Origin: an uncultured Collinsella sp.
GTDB taxonomy: Bacteria > Actinomycetota > Coriobacteriia > Coriobacteriales > Coriobacteriaceae
Direction: 5' to 3'
DNA length: 20,240 nucleotides
Assembly: GCA_900542325.1 (NCBI GenBank)
Contig: UQMY01000039.1
Span: forward strand, 1-20,240
The notes under the pieces were generated by a model. It saw only the letters and a list, made by a program, of their open reading frames with translations, ran no database searches and was not told where the DNA came from. How positions within the stretch are numbered: position 1 is the stretch's first letter; each line of letters begins with the position of its first letter. The position numbers were made by a program, and so were the translations under genes. Positions 7,990 through 14,726 of the stretch are shown piece after piece.

Positions 7990-8024
7990 AAAGGGACGAT
8001 AACCCTCAAGGTTATCGTCCCTTT
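7990..8024. terminator. Bidirectional terminator between the 435-aa gene and ettA
   Basis: A 15-bp perfect inverted repeat (AAAGGGACGATAACC / GGTTATCGTCCCTTT) with a 5-base loop. It lies just past the stop codon of the plus-strand gene and about 24 bases past that of ettA on the other strand. T runs flank it on both strands. Confidence 0.9.
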
Positions 8025-8047
8025 CTCATTAGGTCACCTGAGCTCGA

Positions 8048-9727
8048 CTAATCGCGCGTCAGCTTGCGGTGAATACGATGCGGCTGGGCTGCGTCCTCGC
8101 CCAAGCGCTCGATACGGTTGGCCTGATAGGCCTCGAAGTTGCCCTCGAACCAATACCAGTTGCCCGGATTCTCGTCGGTGCCCTCCCACGCCAGAATGTG
8201 CGTGGCGACGCGGTCCAGGAACATACGGTCGTGGCTAATGACCACCGAGCAGCCCGGGAACTCGAGCAGCGCCGCCTCGAGCGAGGACAGCGTCTCGACG
8301 TCGAGGTCGTTCGTGGGCTCGTCGAGGAGCAGCAGGTTGCCGCCCTGCTTGAGCGTAAGCGCCAAGTTCAGACGGTTGCGCTCGCCACCGGAGAGTACGC
8401 CAGCGCGCTTCTGCTGGTCCTGGCCCTTAAAGCCAAAGCTCGCCACATACGCGCGGCTCGGAACCTCGGTCTCGCCCACCATCATGTGGTCCAGGCCGTC
8501 CGAGACGACCTCCCATAGGTTCTTATCGGGGTCGATGCCGGAACGGTTCTGGTCGACGTAAGAAATCTTGACGGTCTCGCCCACCTCGAGCTCGCCCGAA
8601 GTCAGCGGCTCCAGGCCCACGATGGTCTTGAAGAGCGTGGTCTTGCCGACACCGTTGGGGCCGATGACGCCCACGATGCCGTTACGCGGCAGGGTGAATG
8701 AAAGGTCGTCGATGAGCACGCGGCCATCGAACTCCTTGTGCAGATGATGGGCCTCGAGCACCTTGTTGCCCAGACGCGGGCCCACAGGGATGCGGATGTC
8801 GGTCCAGTCGAGTTTCTGGCTGGCGCGGGCCTCGGCCTCCATCTCCTCGTAGCGAGCCAGACGGGCCTTGTTCTTGGCCTGGCGAGCCTTGGGCGAGCTG
8901 CGTACCCACTCGAGCTCGGCCTCCATGCGCTTGGCGAGCTTGGCGTCGCGGTTGCCCTGAGCCTCGATACGGGCGGCCTTGGTCTCCAGATACGTGGAGT
9001 AGTTGCCCTTGTAGGGATAAAGGTGGCCGCGGTCGACCTCGCAGATCCACTCGGCAACGTTATCCAGGAAGTAGCGATCATGCGTGACGGCAAGCACCGC
9101 GCCCTGATAGTTGTGCAGGAAGTGCTCGAGCCACAGGATCGATTCGGCGTCCAGGTGGTTCGTGGGCTCGTCGAGCAGCAGCAGGTCGGGAGCCTCGAGC
9201 AGCAGCTTGCACAGGGCCACGCGACGGCGCTCGCCGCCGGAAAGCACGTTGACCGGCATGTCGGAATCGGGCAGCTGCAGGGCGTCCATGGCCTGACCGA
9301 GCTTGGAATCGATATCCCAGCCGTCGGCGGCGTCGATCTCGTCCTGGAGCTTGCCCATCTCGGCCATGAGGGCGTCCATGTCGCAGTCCGGGTCGCACAT
9401 CTCCTCGCCGATCTTGTTGAAGCGATCGACCTTGGCAATCATGTCGCCAAACGCCATGCGCACGTTCTCGATGACGGTCTTGTCGTCGTCGAGCGGCGGC
9501 TCCTGTTGCAGGATACCCACGGTGTAGCCGGGGGTAAGCCTGGCATCGCCGTTGGAGACTTCCTCGATACCGGCCATGATCTTGAGCAGGGTCGACTTAC
9601 CCATGCCGTTGGGGCCCACGACGCCGATCTTGGCACCGGGGTAGAAGCTCAGGGTCACGTCGTCAAGGATTACCTTGTCGCCATGGGCCTTACGAGCCTG
9701 ATACATCTGGTAGATAAACTCCGCCAT
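8048..9727 (-). CDS. ettA: Energy-dependent translational throttle protein EttA (ABC-F ATPase)
   Basis: A soluble ribosome-binding ABC-F protein that senses the ATP/ADP ratio at the E site and gates the first peptide bond. It is 559 aa, close to E. coli EttA at 555. Two ABC domains are complete. The first has Walker A GPNGMGKST (38-46), signature LSGGERRR and Walker B LLLLDEPTNHLD. The second has GPNGVGKTT, LSGGERNR and LLLLDEPTNDLD. The arm insertion in domain 1 (CDPDCDMDALMAEMGKLQDEI...) and the linker with SSPKARQAKNKARLARYEE are typical of EttA rather than of antibiotic-resistance ABC-F proteins. There are no membrane segments. Single gene; the start codon follows an AAGGAT-type site at a somewhat long spacing. 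Confidence 0.96.
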   Translation of the reverse strand: MAEFIYQMYQARKAHGDKVILDDVTLSFYPGAKIGVVGPNGMGKSTLLKIMAGIEEVSNGDARLTPGYTVGILQQEPPLDDDKTVIENVRMAFGDMIAKVDRFNKIGEEMCDPDCDMDALMAEMGKLQDEIDAADGWDIDSKLGQAMDALQLPDSDMPVNVLSGGERRRVALCKLLLEAPDLLLLDEPTNHLDAESILWLEHFLHNYQGAVLAVTHDRYFLDNVAEWICEVDRGHLYPYKGNYSTYLETKAARIEAQGNRDAKLAKRMEAELEWVRSSPKARQAKNKARLARYEEMEAEARASQKLDWTDIRIPVGPRLGNKVLEAHHLHKEFDGRVLIDDLSFTLPRNGIVGVIGPNGVGKTTLFKTIVGLEPLTSGELEVGETVKISYVDQNRSGIDPDKNLWEVVSDGLDHMMVGETEVPSRAYVASFGFKGQDQQKRAGVLSGGERNRLNLALTLKQGGNLLLLDEPTNDLDVETLSSLEAALLEFPGCSVVISHDRMFLDRVATHILAWEGTDENPGNWYWFEGNFEAYQANRIERLGEDAAQPHRIHRKLTRD

Positions 9728-9818
9728 TTGCCTGTTTTATCCTTTCTACCTTCTGTTTCCCTATTCTTGATTCGCTTTAGTGGAAACGAAATGAGGAAAC
9801 CAGCTCTGAAACTAAACG

Positions 9819-9838
9819 AAAAAGGGGCATGGTTGCCC
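9819..9838 (-). terminator. Terminator of the sdpR-sdpI pair
   Basis: On the minus strand a GGGCA/TGCCC stem with a 4-base loop is followed by CCTTTTTCG, about 75 bases past the SdpI-like stop codon. The stem is short but the T tract is good. Confidence 0.6.
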
Positions 9839-9911
9839 ACACCCCCTAATACTACCTGGGAAAAATCCCCCGGAACATACTATGAACTGCGTACGCTAGT
9901 TTTCCGCAACC

Positions 9912-10616
9912 TTAACGAGCGGCTCGCTGCGATTTGCGCCACAGCAGATACGAATAGACGTAGGCAGCTCCAGCTGAACCAAACGCCAGAACCGCAATCA
10001 CCGCGGCGACGACTTCACTCGAAAGCACGCTACCCGCCACGCCCATCACAATCAGGCCAACGCCCAGCACCATAAAGCAGGCACCGCCAAAACGCTGCGT
10101 ACGGCGCCAGTTCTCGGGATCGGCAAGCGCCCAGGGCGTCTTGATACCGAGCGTGTAGTTCTGCTTTACGCGCGGTAAGTAGTTGCCCATACCAATAAAG
10201 AGCAAGCCGATAGCGCCTGATACCAGCAAATTGACCGTTCCTACCACCGGCACGATGCCCCACACCGTTAGCTCCCCCAGCCAGCTTATGGCACACATGA
10301 GCAGCGTGAAGGCGATTACGAAGCCCTGATAGAACTTACCCGAGGTCCGATACGCCTCGCCCTTGGGGTCAATGCGTGGCACGACGTAGAACATCGCGAG
10401 AAGTGCCAGAGGCAACACGCCGAGCGCGGAGGCCATCCAGCTAGGGCCCCAACCGTCGACGGCGCCATTCGCGCCCCAGTGCGTGGGAATCTGCGCCGGC
10501 AGGCTCGGCATCACTATCAGATGCGCTGCGACATTGGCAACGCACAGAGCGACCAGTGCAATCCACACGCGCGACGATACCCCCGTGGCGTGAATGCCCT
10601 TGTTTTCGTTATTCAT
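9912..10616 (-). CDS. sdpI: SdpI family membrane protein
   Basis: A 234-aa polytopic membrane protein with about six hydrophobic segments. The N-terminal DUF1648-type motif is LPAQIPTHWGANGAVDGWGP. The SdpI signature is NYLPRVKQNYTLGIKTPWALADPENWRRT. In Bacillus subtilis, SdpI gives immunity to the SdpC toxin and sequesters the repressor SdpR; most homologues have no proven role. The frame can be extended 14 codons, but the ATG at 10616 overlaps the end of the upstream repressor gene by 8 bases, the normal translational coupling for this pair. No sdpC-like toxin gene is present in the window. The symbol is by family. Confidence 0.88.
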   Translation of the reverse strand: MNNENKGIHATGVSSRVWIALVALCVANVAAHLIVMPSLPAQIPTHWGANGAVDGWGPSWMASALGVLPLALLAMFYVVPRIDPKGEAYRTSGKFYQGFVIAFTLLMCAISWLGELTVWGIVPVVGTVNLLVSGAIGLLFIGMGNYLPRVKQNYTLGIKTPWALADPENWRRTQRFGGACFMVLGVGLIVMGVAGSVLSSEVVAAVIAVLAFGSAGAAYVYSYLLWRKSQRAAR

Positions 10617-10887
10617 CCTTATCACCTTCAGTGTTTGTAAAGCCCATAAACCAGCCAATCAAGTCCTGCATGACGGTGGTATTTAAGCTGTAAACGATGT
10701 TTTGGCCATGGCGCTCATCGGTCACCAGCCCGGCGTTTTTAAGCGTTGCCAGATGATGGCTGAGCGACGGTTTGCTTATGTCGAAATGCTCGGCGAGCTC
10801 CCCCGCCGTGCAATTGCCCTCGCGCAGCAGTTCTAAAATGCGCCGCCGCGTTGGATCCGCCAGCGCCTTAAAACCTTCTCCCGGCAT
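10609..10887 (-). CDS. sdpR: ArsR-type winged-helix autorepressor, SdpR family
   Basis: A 92-aa DNA-binding repressor. Nearly the whole protein is the winged helix: FKALADPTRRRILELLREGNCTAGELAEHFDISKPSLSHHLATLKNAGLV, then the wing with TDERHGQNIVYSLNTTV. It lacks the Cys-x-Cys metal site of ArsR/SmtB, as in SdpR. The ATG at 10887 has GAGGAGG about 5 bases upstream; the frame runs 12 codons further without a site. Its gene overlaps the SdpI-like gene. A palindrome over the -35 region suggests autoregulation, relieved when SdpI holds the repressor at the membrane in the known family model. Confidence 0.92.
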   Translation of the reverse strand: MPGEGFKALADPTRRRILELLREGNCTAGELAEHFDISKPSLSHHLATLKNAGLVTDERHGQNIVYSLNTTVMQDLIGWFMGFTNTEGDKDE

Positions 10888-10921
10888 AGAACCTCCTCTC
10901 GCTATCTCTCGCGACGTGCAC

Positions 10922-10959
10922 ACTATACTCGATATTTAGATGTTTGTCTAACTATCTAA
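10922..10959 (-). promoter_or_regulatory. Promoter and candidate operator of the sdpR-sdpI pair
   Basis: On the minus strand, TAGACA (10950-10945) and TATAGT (10927-10922) are exactly 17 bases apart, about 35 bases before the repressor start. An inverted repeat TTAGAT (10936-10941) / ATCTAA (10954-10959) surrounds the -35 box. A winged-helix dimer bound there would block RNA polymerase. That this repressor binds it is inference. Confidence 0.65.
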
Positions 10960-11066
10960 TCGAAATGCTTCAAACCACATCAAAGTAAGCGCCATCGCAA
11001 CCTATGGGCGATTACCTATAATGGCGATAGCTAAAACACGATTCGCTTCCCCATCGGAGGATGTCT

Positions 11067-11864
11067 ATGACCGAAACCACAGCCGCAACTCCCAACGAGA
11101 CGCGCGATGCCAAGCTCGAGATCATCATGGGCCGCGAGGCACTCGACAAGCTCGCCGATGCCACGGTGCTGGTACTCGGCTGCGGAGGTGTGGGCTCCAA
11201 CTGCTGCGAGGCACTCGCCCGCGGCGGCATTGGTCATTTTGTAATTCTGGACAAGGACATCATCGCGCCCAGCAATATCAATCGCCAGGCCATCGCCTTT
11301 CACAGCACCGTCGGCAAGCGCAAGGTCGATGTTATGGAAGCCATGATCCACGACATCAATCCCGCCACCACCGTCATCAAGCGAACTGAATATCTGCTGA
11401 GCGACAATATCGACGAGTTCTTTACGAGCGTTTTTGAGCAGACGGGCGGCAAGCTCGACTACGTCGTCGACGCCATCGACACCATCTCGGCCAAGCTCAC
11501 CATTGCCAAATATGCTCAAGATCACGACATTCGTTTGGTTAGCTCTATGGGCGGGGCCAACAAGCTGCATCCCGAATGCTTGCGTTTTGCCGATATCTTT
11601 GACACCGTGCGCGACCCCATGAGCCGCATTATGCGCAAAGAATGTAAGAAGCGCGAAATCAAGAGCCTGCACGTGCTGTTTAGCTGTGAGGAATCGGTTA
11701 AAACCCAACCCCGCGACCCGTCCAACATCCACGAGCGTACCGAGTTGGGTACCGCCAGCTTTATGCCGCCCATCATGGGTCAGATGATCGCCGGCGAGGT
11801 TATCCGTCAGATCAGCGGGCGCGGGTGCGAGCGCGTGCGCGCCGACGGCCAGCGCTTGGACTAG
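11067..11864 (+). CDS. tcdA: tRNA threonylcarbamoyladenosine dehydratase (TcdA, ThiF/E1-like)
   Basis: A cytoplasmic ATP-dependent enzyme that cyclises t6A37 of ANN-decoding tRNAs to ct6A. It is 265 aa, the usual length. The Rossmann nucleotide site is VLVLGCGGVGSNCCEALARGGIG (Gly-rich loop 38-44). It is followed by DKDIIAPSNINRQ, the E1-like Asp and Arg/Gln residues, then DYVVDAIDTISAK and LVSSMGGANKLHP, all typical of CsdL/YgdL. The C-terminal part has SMGGA, SCEESVK and GTASFMPPIMGQMIAG. An ATG at 11061 touches the GGAGG site, so the ATG at 11067, 6 bases from it, is the likely start. A TATAAT box lies at 11017-11022. The tatD-like gene follows 14 bases later. Confidence 0.94.
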   Translation: MTETTAATPNETRDAKLEIIMGREALDKLADATVLVLGCGGVGSNCCEALARGGIGHFVILDKDIIAPSNINRQAIAFHSTVGKRKVDVMEAMIHDINPATTVIKRTEYLLSDNIDEFFTSVFEQTGGKLDYVVDAIDTISAKLTIAKYAQDHDIRLVSSMGGANKLHPECLRFADIFDTVRDPMSRIMRKECKKREIKSLHVLFSCEESVKTQPRDPSNIHERTELGTASFMPPIMGQMIAGEVIRQISGRGCERVRADGQRLD

Positions 11865-11878
11865 CAGGATGCCCTGCG

Positions 11879-12661
11879 ATGGAACCGCGATTCTTTGACA
11901 CGCATTGTCATCTTGATTTGATGCTCAGCCCCGATGCTGCAGCCAGTGAGTCGGCGGCGTTGGGTCTGGGGCTCTTTGACTGCGGGGTCGACCCACACGA
12001 CTTCGCGGCAGCAAAAAAGCGGGCCAGCCGATACCCAAACATTATCGCGGGCGCCGGCCTCCATCCCTGGTGGCTCGCCGACGGACGATGCGGTGCCGCC
12101 GAAATCAATCTGCTTTGCAAGGTCGCCGCACAAGAGCGCTTTATCGGCGAGGTCGGACTCGACTTTTCCGCGCGCTGTGCCGGAAGCGAGCCGCTACAAA
12201 CACAGGCGCTCGACCAGCTCTGTAATGCACTCGTGCACTATCCTCTTGCCGGGCGCGTGATATCAATTCACGCTGTTCGTTCGGCAGGAACCGTACTGGA
12301 CGCCCTTGAGTCATATGGATTACTCACCCCAAGCCCCAACTCCCCCGCCATCATCTTCCACTGGTTTAGCGGCACCTCGAACGAGTTCGTCCGCGCGCGA
12401 AACGCAGGCTGCTATTTTTCCGTGAACGAGCGGATGCTCGCTACCAAGCGCGGTCGTGAATACGCCCGACAGATCCCACTCGACCGTCTGCTGCTCGAAA
12501 CCGACGCTCCAGCCGAACCGCAAGCAGATGCAAGCGCGCGACAGCTCATCACATCGCTAAAAAGCGCCTCCCTGCACATCGCCGAACTTAAAAACTGCGT
12601 CGTGGAGAGCGCCGAATCGATCGTTTTGGAAAATTCGCGCTTCATATTTGACTTCCGCTGA
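11879..12661 (+). CDS. TatD family metal-dependent hydrolase
   Basis: A 260-aa TIM-barrel metallohydrolase; family members are 3'-5' DNA/RNA exonucleases or deoxyribonucleases. Metal-site motifs in order: DTHCHLD (7-13), GAGLHPWW, IGEVGLDFS, ISIHAVRS, IIFHWFSG and LLLETDAP. The protein diverges in the middle from canonical TatD (for example ARCAGSEPLQTQALDQL where TatD has a conserved Q-x-x-x-F region), so it may belong to a side branch. The start at 11879 follows a weak CAGGAT site; earlier in-frame codons overlap tcdA. Spacing of 14 bases to tcdA implies one transcript. The terminator hairpin at 12733 follows. Confidence 0.9.
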   Translation: MEPRFFDTHCHLDLMLSPDAAASESAALGLGLFDCGVDPHDFAAAKKRASRYPNIIAGAGLHPWWLADGRCGAAEINLLCKVAAQERFIGEVGLDFSARCAGSEPLQTQALDQLCNALVHYPLAGRVISIHAVRSAGTVLDALESYGLLTPSPNSPAIIFHWFSGTSNEFVRARNAGCYFSVNERMLATKRGREYARQIPLDRLLLETDAPAEPQADASARQLITSLKSASLHIAELKNCVVESAESIVLENSRFIFDFR

Positions 12662-12666
12662 CCCCG

Positions 12667-12896
12667 GTGGGCAAAAAACACCAAATATGAGTACTGCTGT
12701 AAAGCTAGTAGCATTATATTGTGACAAAAGAGCGCCTTGATAATGTACAGCTGTTCATTATCAAGGCGTTTTAGCATGGCTAAAGCCATATTTAACAGGT
12801 TATAATCGCCCCCAGGCGCTCAACCAGGACCTTAAAAGCATAATTTCCCTGTTACTAAATTAGTGACAGTACTCATATTTGGCATTTTTTGTCCAC
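12667..12896. repeat. 230-bp MITE-like element with 30-bp terminal inverted repeats
   Basis: The left end (12667-12696) begins GTGGGCAAAAAACACC and ends CCAAATATGAGTACTG. The right end (12867-12896) is its inverted complement with 27 of 30 matches, beginning CAGTACTCATATTTGG and ending TTTTTTGTCCAC. The interior is AT-richer than the surroundings, has no gene, and carries a strong central hairpin (12733-12768) plus a small palindrome ATGGCTAAAGCCAT (12775-12788). It fills most of the gap between the tatD-like gene and the convergent HAD gene. I see no clear target-site duplication. It could instead be a large folded RNA or a genome-wide intergenic repeat. Confidence 0.65.
12733..12772 (+). 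terminator. Terminator hairpin downstream of tcdA-tatD
   Basis: A perfect 13-bp stem (CGCCTTGATAATG / CATTATCAAGGCG) with a 10-base loop that itself contains ACAGCTGT, followed by TTTT. It sits about 70 bases past the tatD-like stop, inside the inverted-repeat element, and would stop transcription from the left. Confidence 0.75.
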
Positions 12897-12925
12897 GAAC
12901 CCCTAAAGAGCCTCCAACAGACCCC

Positions 12926-13585
12926 CTAAGAAAGCTCAAGCAGCTCGGGCAGCTGGTCGATAATCTTGTCCGCGGCGTCCTGGCTAAAGCCGAAGCGCTC
13001 CTCGCGCTTGGCAATGACCGTCAGGCCGGCTCGCTTGCCGGCAGTGATGCCAGGCACCGAATCCTCAACGCAGCAGCAGCGATTCGCGGGCAGCCCCAGC
13101 AGGTCCAGCGCATGCAGGTAGATGTCGGGCTCGGGCTTGCTCTCCTTAAACTGCTCGCCGCTCACCACATACTCAAAGGCATCCGACAGCCCACACGCGT
13201 TGAGCACTTCCTCGATGCTATCCATGGGAGACGAGCTGGCAAGCGCCACGCGAACGCCACGGCGCGGCAGCTCTCGAATCGTATCCACGGCGCCTGGGTT
13301 AATCAAAGCCTGATAGTCGCGCGGACGCTTATGCGCCCACTCGTCCCAACGGGCCAACGCTTCCTCGCCAGTGAAATGCCCCTTACCGGCGCGCTCAAAC
13401 CAATCGACCAGCATATGCAGGAAGAACTGATGCGAGGTACCGACTTGCCCATTCAACTCCTCTTGAGTCAGGTTAAGCCCAAGCTCCTTGGCAAACGCGG
13501 CAGTCTCGCCCAGGTAGTAATACTCGGTATCGACAATAACGCCGTCCATGTCAAAGATAACGGCATCGAACGGAAATGCGGACAC
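12926..13585 (-). CDS. HAD family phosphatase, beta-phosphoglucomutase-like
   Basis: A 219-aa cytoplasmic HAD-superfamily (subfamily IA) enzyme. Motif I is VIFDMDGVIVDTE (nucleophile Asp12, acid/base Asp14). A cap domain of helices follows. Motif II is VALASSSP, motif III is KESKPEPDIYLHAL and motif IV is CCVEDSVPGITAG. The DxDGVIVDTE start and ASSS motif match beta-phosphoglucomutases and small sugar-phosphate phosphatases; the two cannot be separated by eye. The start is GTG at 13585, which has GGGAGG 5 bases upstream; the ATG 16 codons earlier lies inside the terminator of the preceding gene. It follows the Cof-type HAD gene and pgi on the same strand, fitting sugar-phosphate metabolism. 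Confidence 0.9.
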   Translation of the reverse strand: MSAFPFDAVIFDMDGVIVDTEYYYLGETAAFAKELGLNLTQEELNGQVGTSHQFFLHMLVDWFERAGKGHFTGEEALARWDEWAHKRPRDYQALINPGAVDTIRELPRRGVRVALASSSPMDSIEEVLNACGLSDAFEYVVSGEQFKESKPEPDIYLHALDLLGLPANRCCCVEDSVPGITAGKRAGLTVIAKREERFGFSQDAADKIIDQLPELLELS

Positions 13586-13600
13586 GGCACCCTCCCTAAC

Positions 13601-13626
13601 AAAAGGGCGCCTGTAAGCAGGCGCCC
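13601..13626 (-). terminator. Terminator between the two HAD genes
   Basis: A 9-bp perfect stem (GGGCGCCTG / CAGGCGCCC) with a 4-base loop and TTTTGTT on the minus strand. It begins 22 bases past the Cof-type gene stop. It lies so close to the next gene's ribosome binding site that attenuation, not only termination, is possible. Confidence 0.8.
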
Positions 13627-13648
13627 GAACCATACATTATCGGCGATT

Positions 13649-14491
13649 CTAGCCCAGCAGCTTATCCAGCGCCACTGCAATACCGTCTTCGTTGTTATCG
13701 GCGGTTACCATCTGGGCAACTGCCTTAACCTCATCGACGGCGTTGCCCATGGCAACACCGGTGCCGGCCCACTCAATCATGGACTTGTCGTTCTGGCCGT
13801 CGCCAAACGAGACGACCTCGCTGGCATCGATACCGAGCTTGGGCAGGGCACCCTCGAGCGCACGGGCTTTGTCGATACCGGGCGCCGTGTACTCAAAGTA
13901 CCAGTCGGCCGTAAACATGCCCGAAAGCGTCTGGGTAAAGGGCGCATACATCTCCTCGTAATGCGCCTGCAGGTAGGTCGGATCACCCGCCGTCAGCAGC
14001 TTGTCCACGGGATAAGTGTCCACGACCTCATGCAGGCTCTCGACCTCGCGAATCTTAAGATCGCACGCATCGCGCTCATACTTGACGATATTCTTCCGCA
14101 AGCCGTCAGGCAGCGTGATCATGCAATGGTACGAGTCCTCGACGTGCAAATCGCGACCGAGCGAAATCATAGGAATCACGTCGAAATTGCGCAGATGATC
14201 AATCAGACGGTGCAGTTCGTCAGCCGGCATGGCCTGATCAAATAGGACCTCATCGGTCTGAGCGTCGACCACGTGCGCGCCATTAAAGGCAACTAGCAGA
14301 CCATCATGGTTTTGAAGGTCGAGCTCCTGCGCCAAGGCGTGCAGCCCCCATGCAGGACGACCCGAAGCCAAGATGAGCTTAATGCCCGACTCCTGCGCAG
14401 CGAGCAGCTTCTCGCACGTACGCGGGCTGATGACCTTTTGGTCGTTGGTGAGTGTACCGTCGATATCCATTGCGATGGCTTTGATTGCCAT
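13649..14491 (-). CDS. Cof-type HAD-IIB family hydrolase
   Basis: A 280-aa cytoplasmic phosphatase of the Cof/YidA/SupH group, which act on sugar phosphates, FMN or related small molecules. Motif I is IAMDIDGTLTND (Asp9 and Asp11), motif II is ILASGRP (41-47), the conserved Lys208 is in GIDKARALE, and motif IV is VVSFGDGQNDKSM (GDGQND 230-235) followed by GVAMGNAVDEVKAVA. The large C2B cap lies between motifs II and III. The frame runs far upstream without coding character. The ATG at 14491 has GGGAGG 5 bases before it. It is downstream of pgi, separated by pgi's terminator, and has its own short upstream region of about 175 bases. Confidence 0.93.
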   Translation of the reverse strand: MAIKAIAMDIDGTLTNDQKVISPRTCEKLLAAQESGIKLILASGRPAWGLHALAQELDLQNHDGLLVAFNGAHVVDAQTDEVLFDQAMPADELHRLIDHLRNFDVIPMISLGRDLHVEDSYHCMITLPDGLRKNIVKYERDACDLKIREVESLHEVVDTYPVDKLLTAGDPTYLQAHYEEMYAPFTQTLSGMFTADWYFEYTAPGIDKARALEGALPKLGIDASEVVSFGDGQNDKSMIEWAGTGVAMGNAVDEVKAVAQMVTADNNEDGIAVALDKLLG

Positions 14492-14666
14492 ATATGCCTC
14501 CCTATCATTGAACAACCTTGTCTGAGCCATCATACAGAACACCCACGGCGGCTCTGTCTGCAACGGGTAAAAAGTCATATTGTCCCGAACATGAACGGCG
14601 CGCCTTCGACGATTGCGATGCCCGTCGAGGCGCCTCCCGATACATTCCATCCTATCCAAATAGCAA

Positions 14667-14694
14667 GGGCCCGTATCCCAACGGATACGGGCCC
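14667..14694 (-). terminator. Terminator of pgi
   Basis: A 12-bp perfect stem (GGGCCCGTATCC / GGATACGGGCCC) with a 4-base loop, 32 bases past the pgi stop codon. The T run on the minus strand is poor (TTGCTATTT), but the stem is very stable. It may also work on the plus strand (CTTTCA). Confidence 0.8.
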
Positions 14695-14726
14695 CTTTCA
14701 GCCATAAGCCAACTCGGCCGTAAAAA

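Noticed and set aside
8738..10075. 445-codon plus-strand frame over ettA and the SdpI-like gene
   Set aside because: Antisense shadow of ettA that continues across an intergenic region and terminator; no ribosome binding site.
12863..14245. 460-codon plus-strand frame across two HAD genes
   Set aside because: It runs antisense through two clear HAD-family genes and the terminator between them, with no motif of its own.
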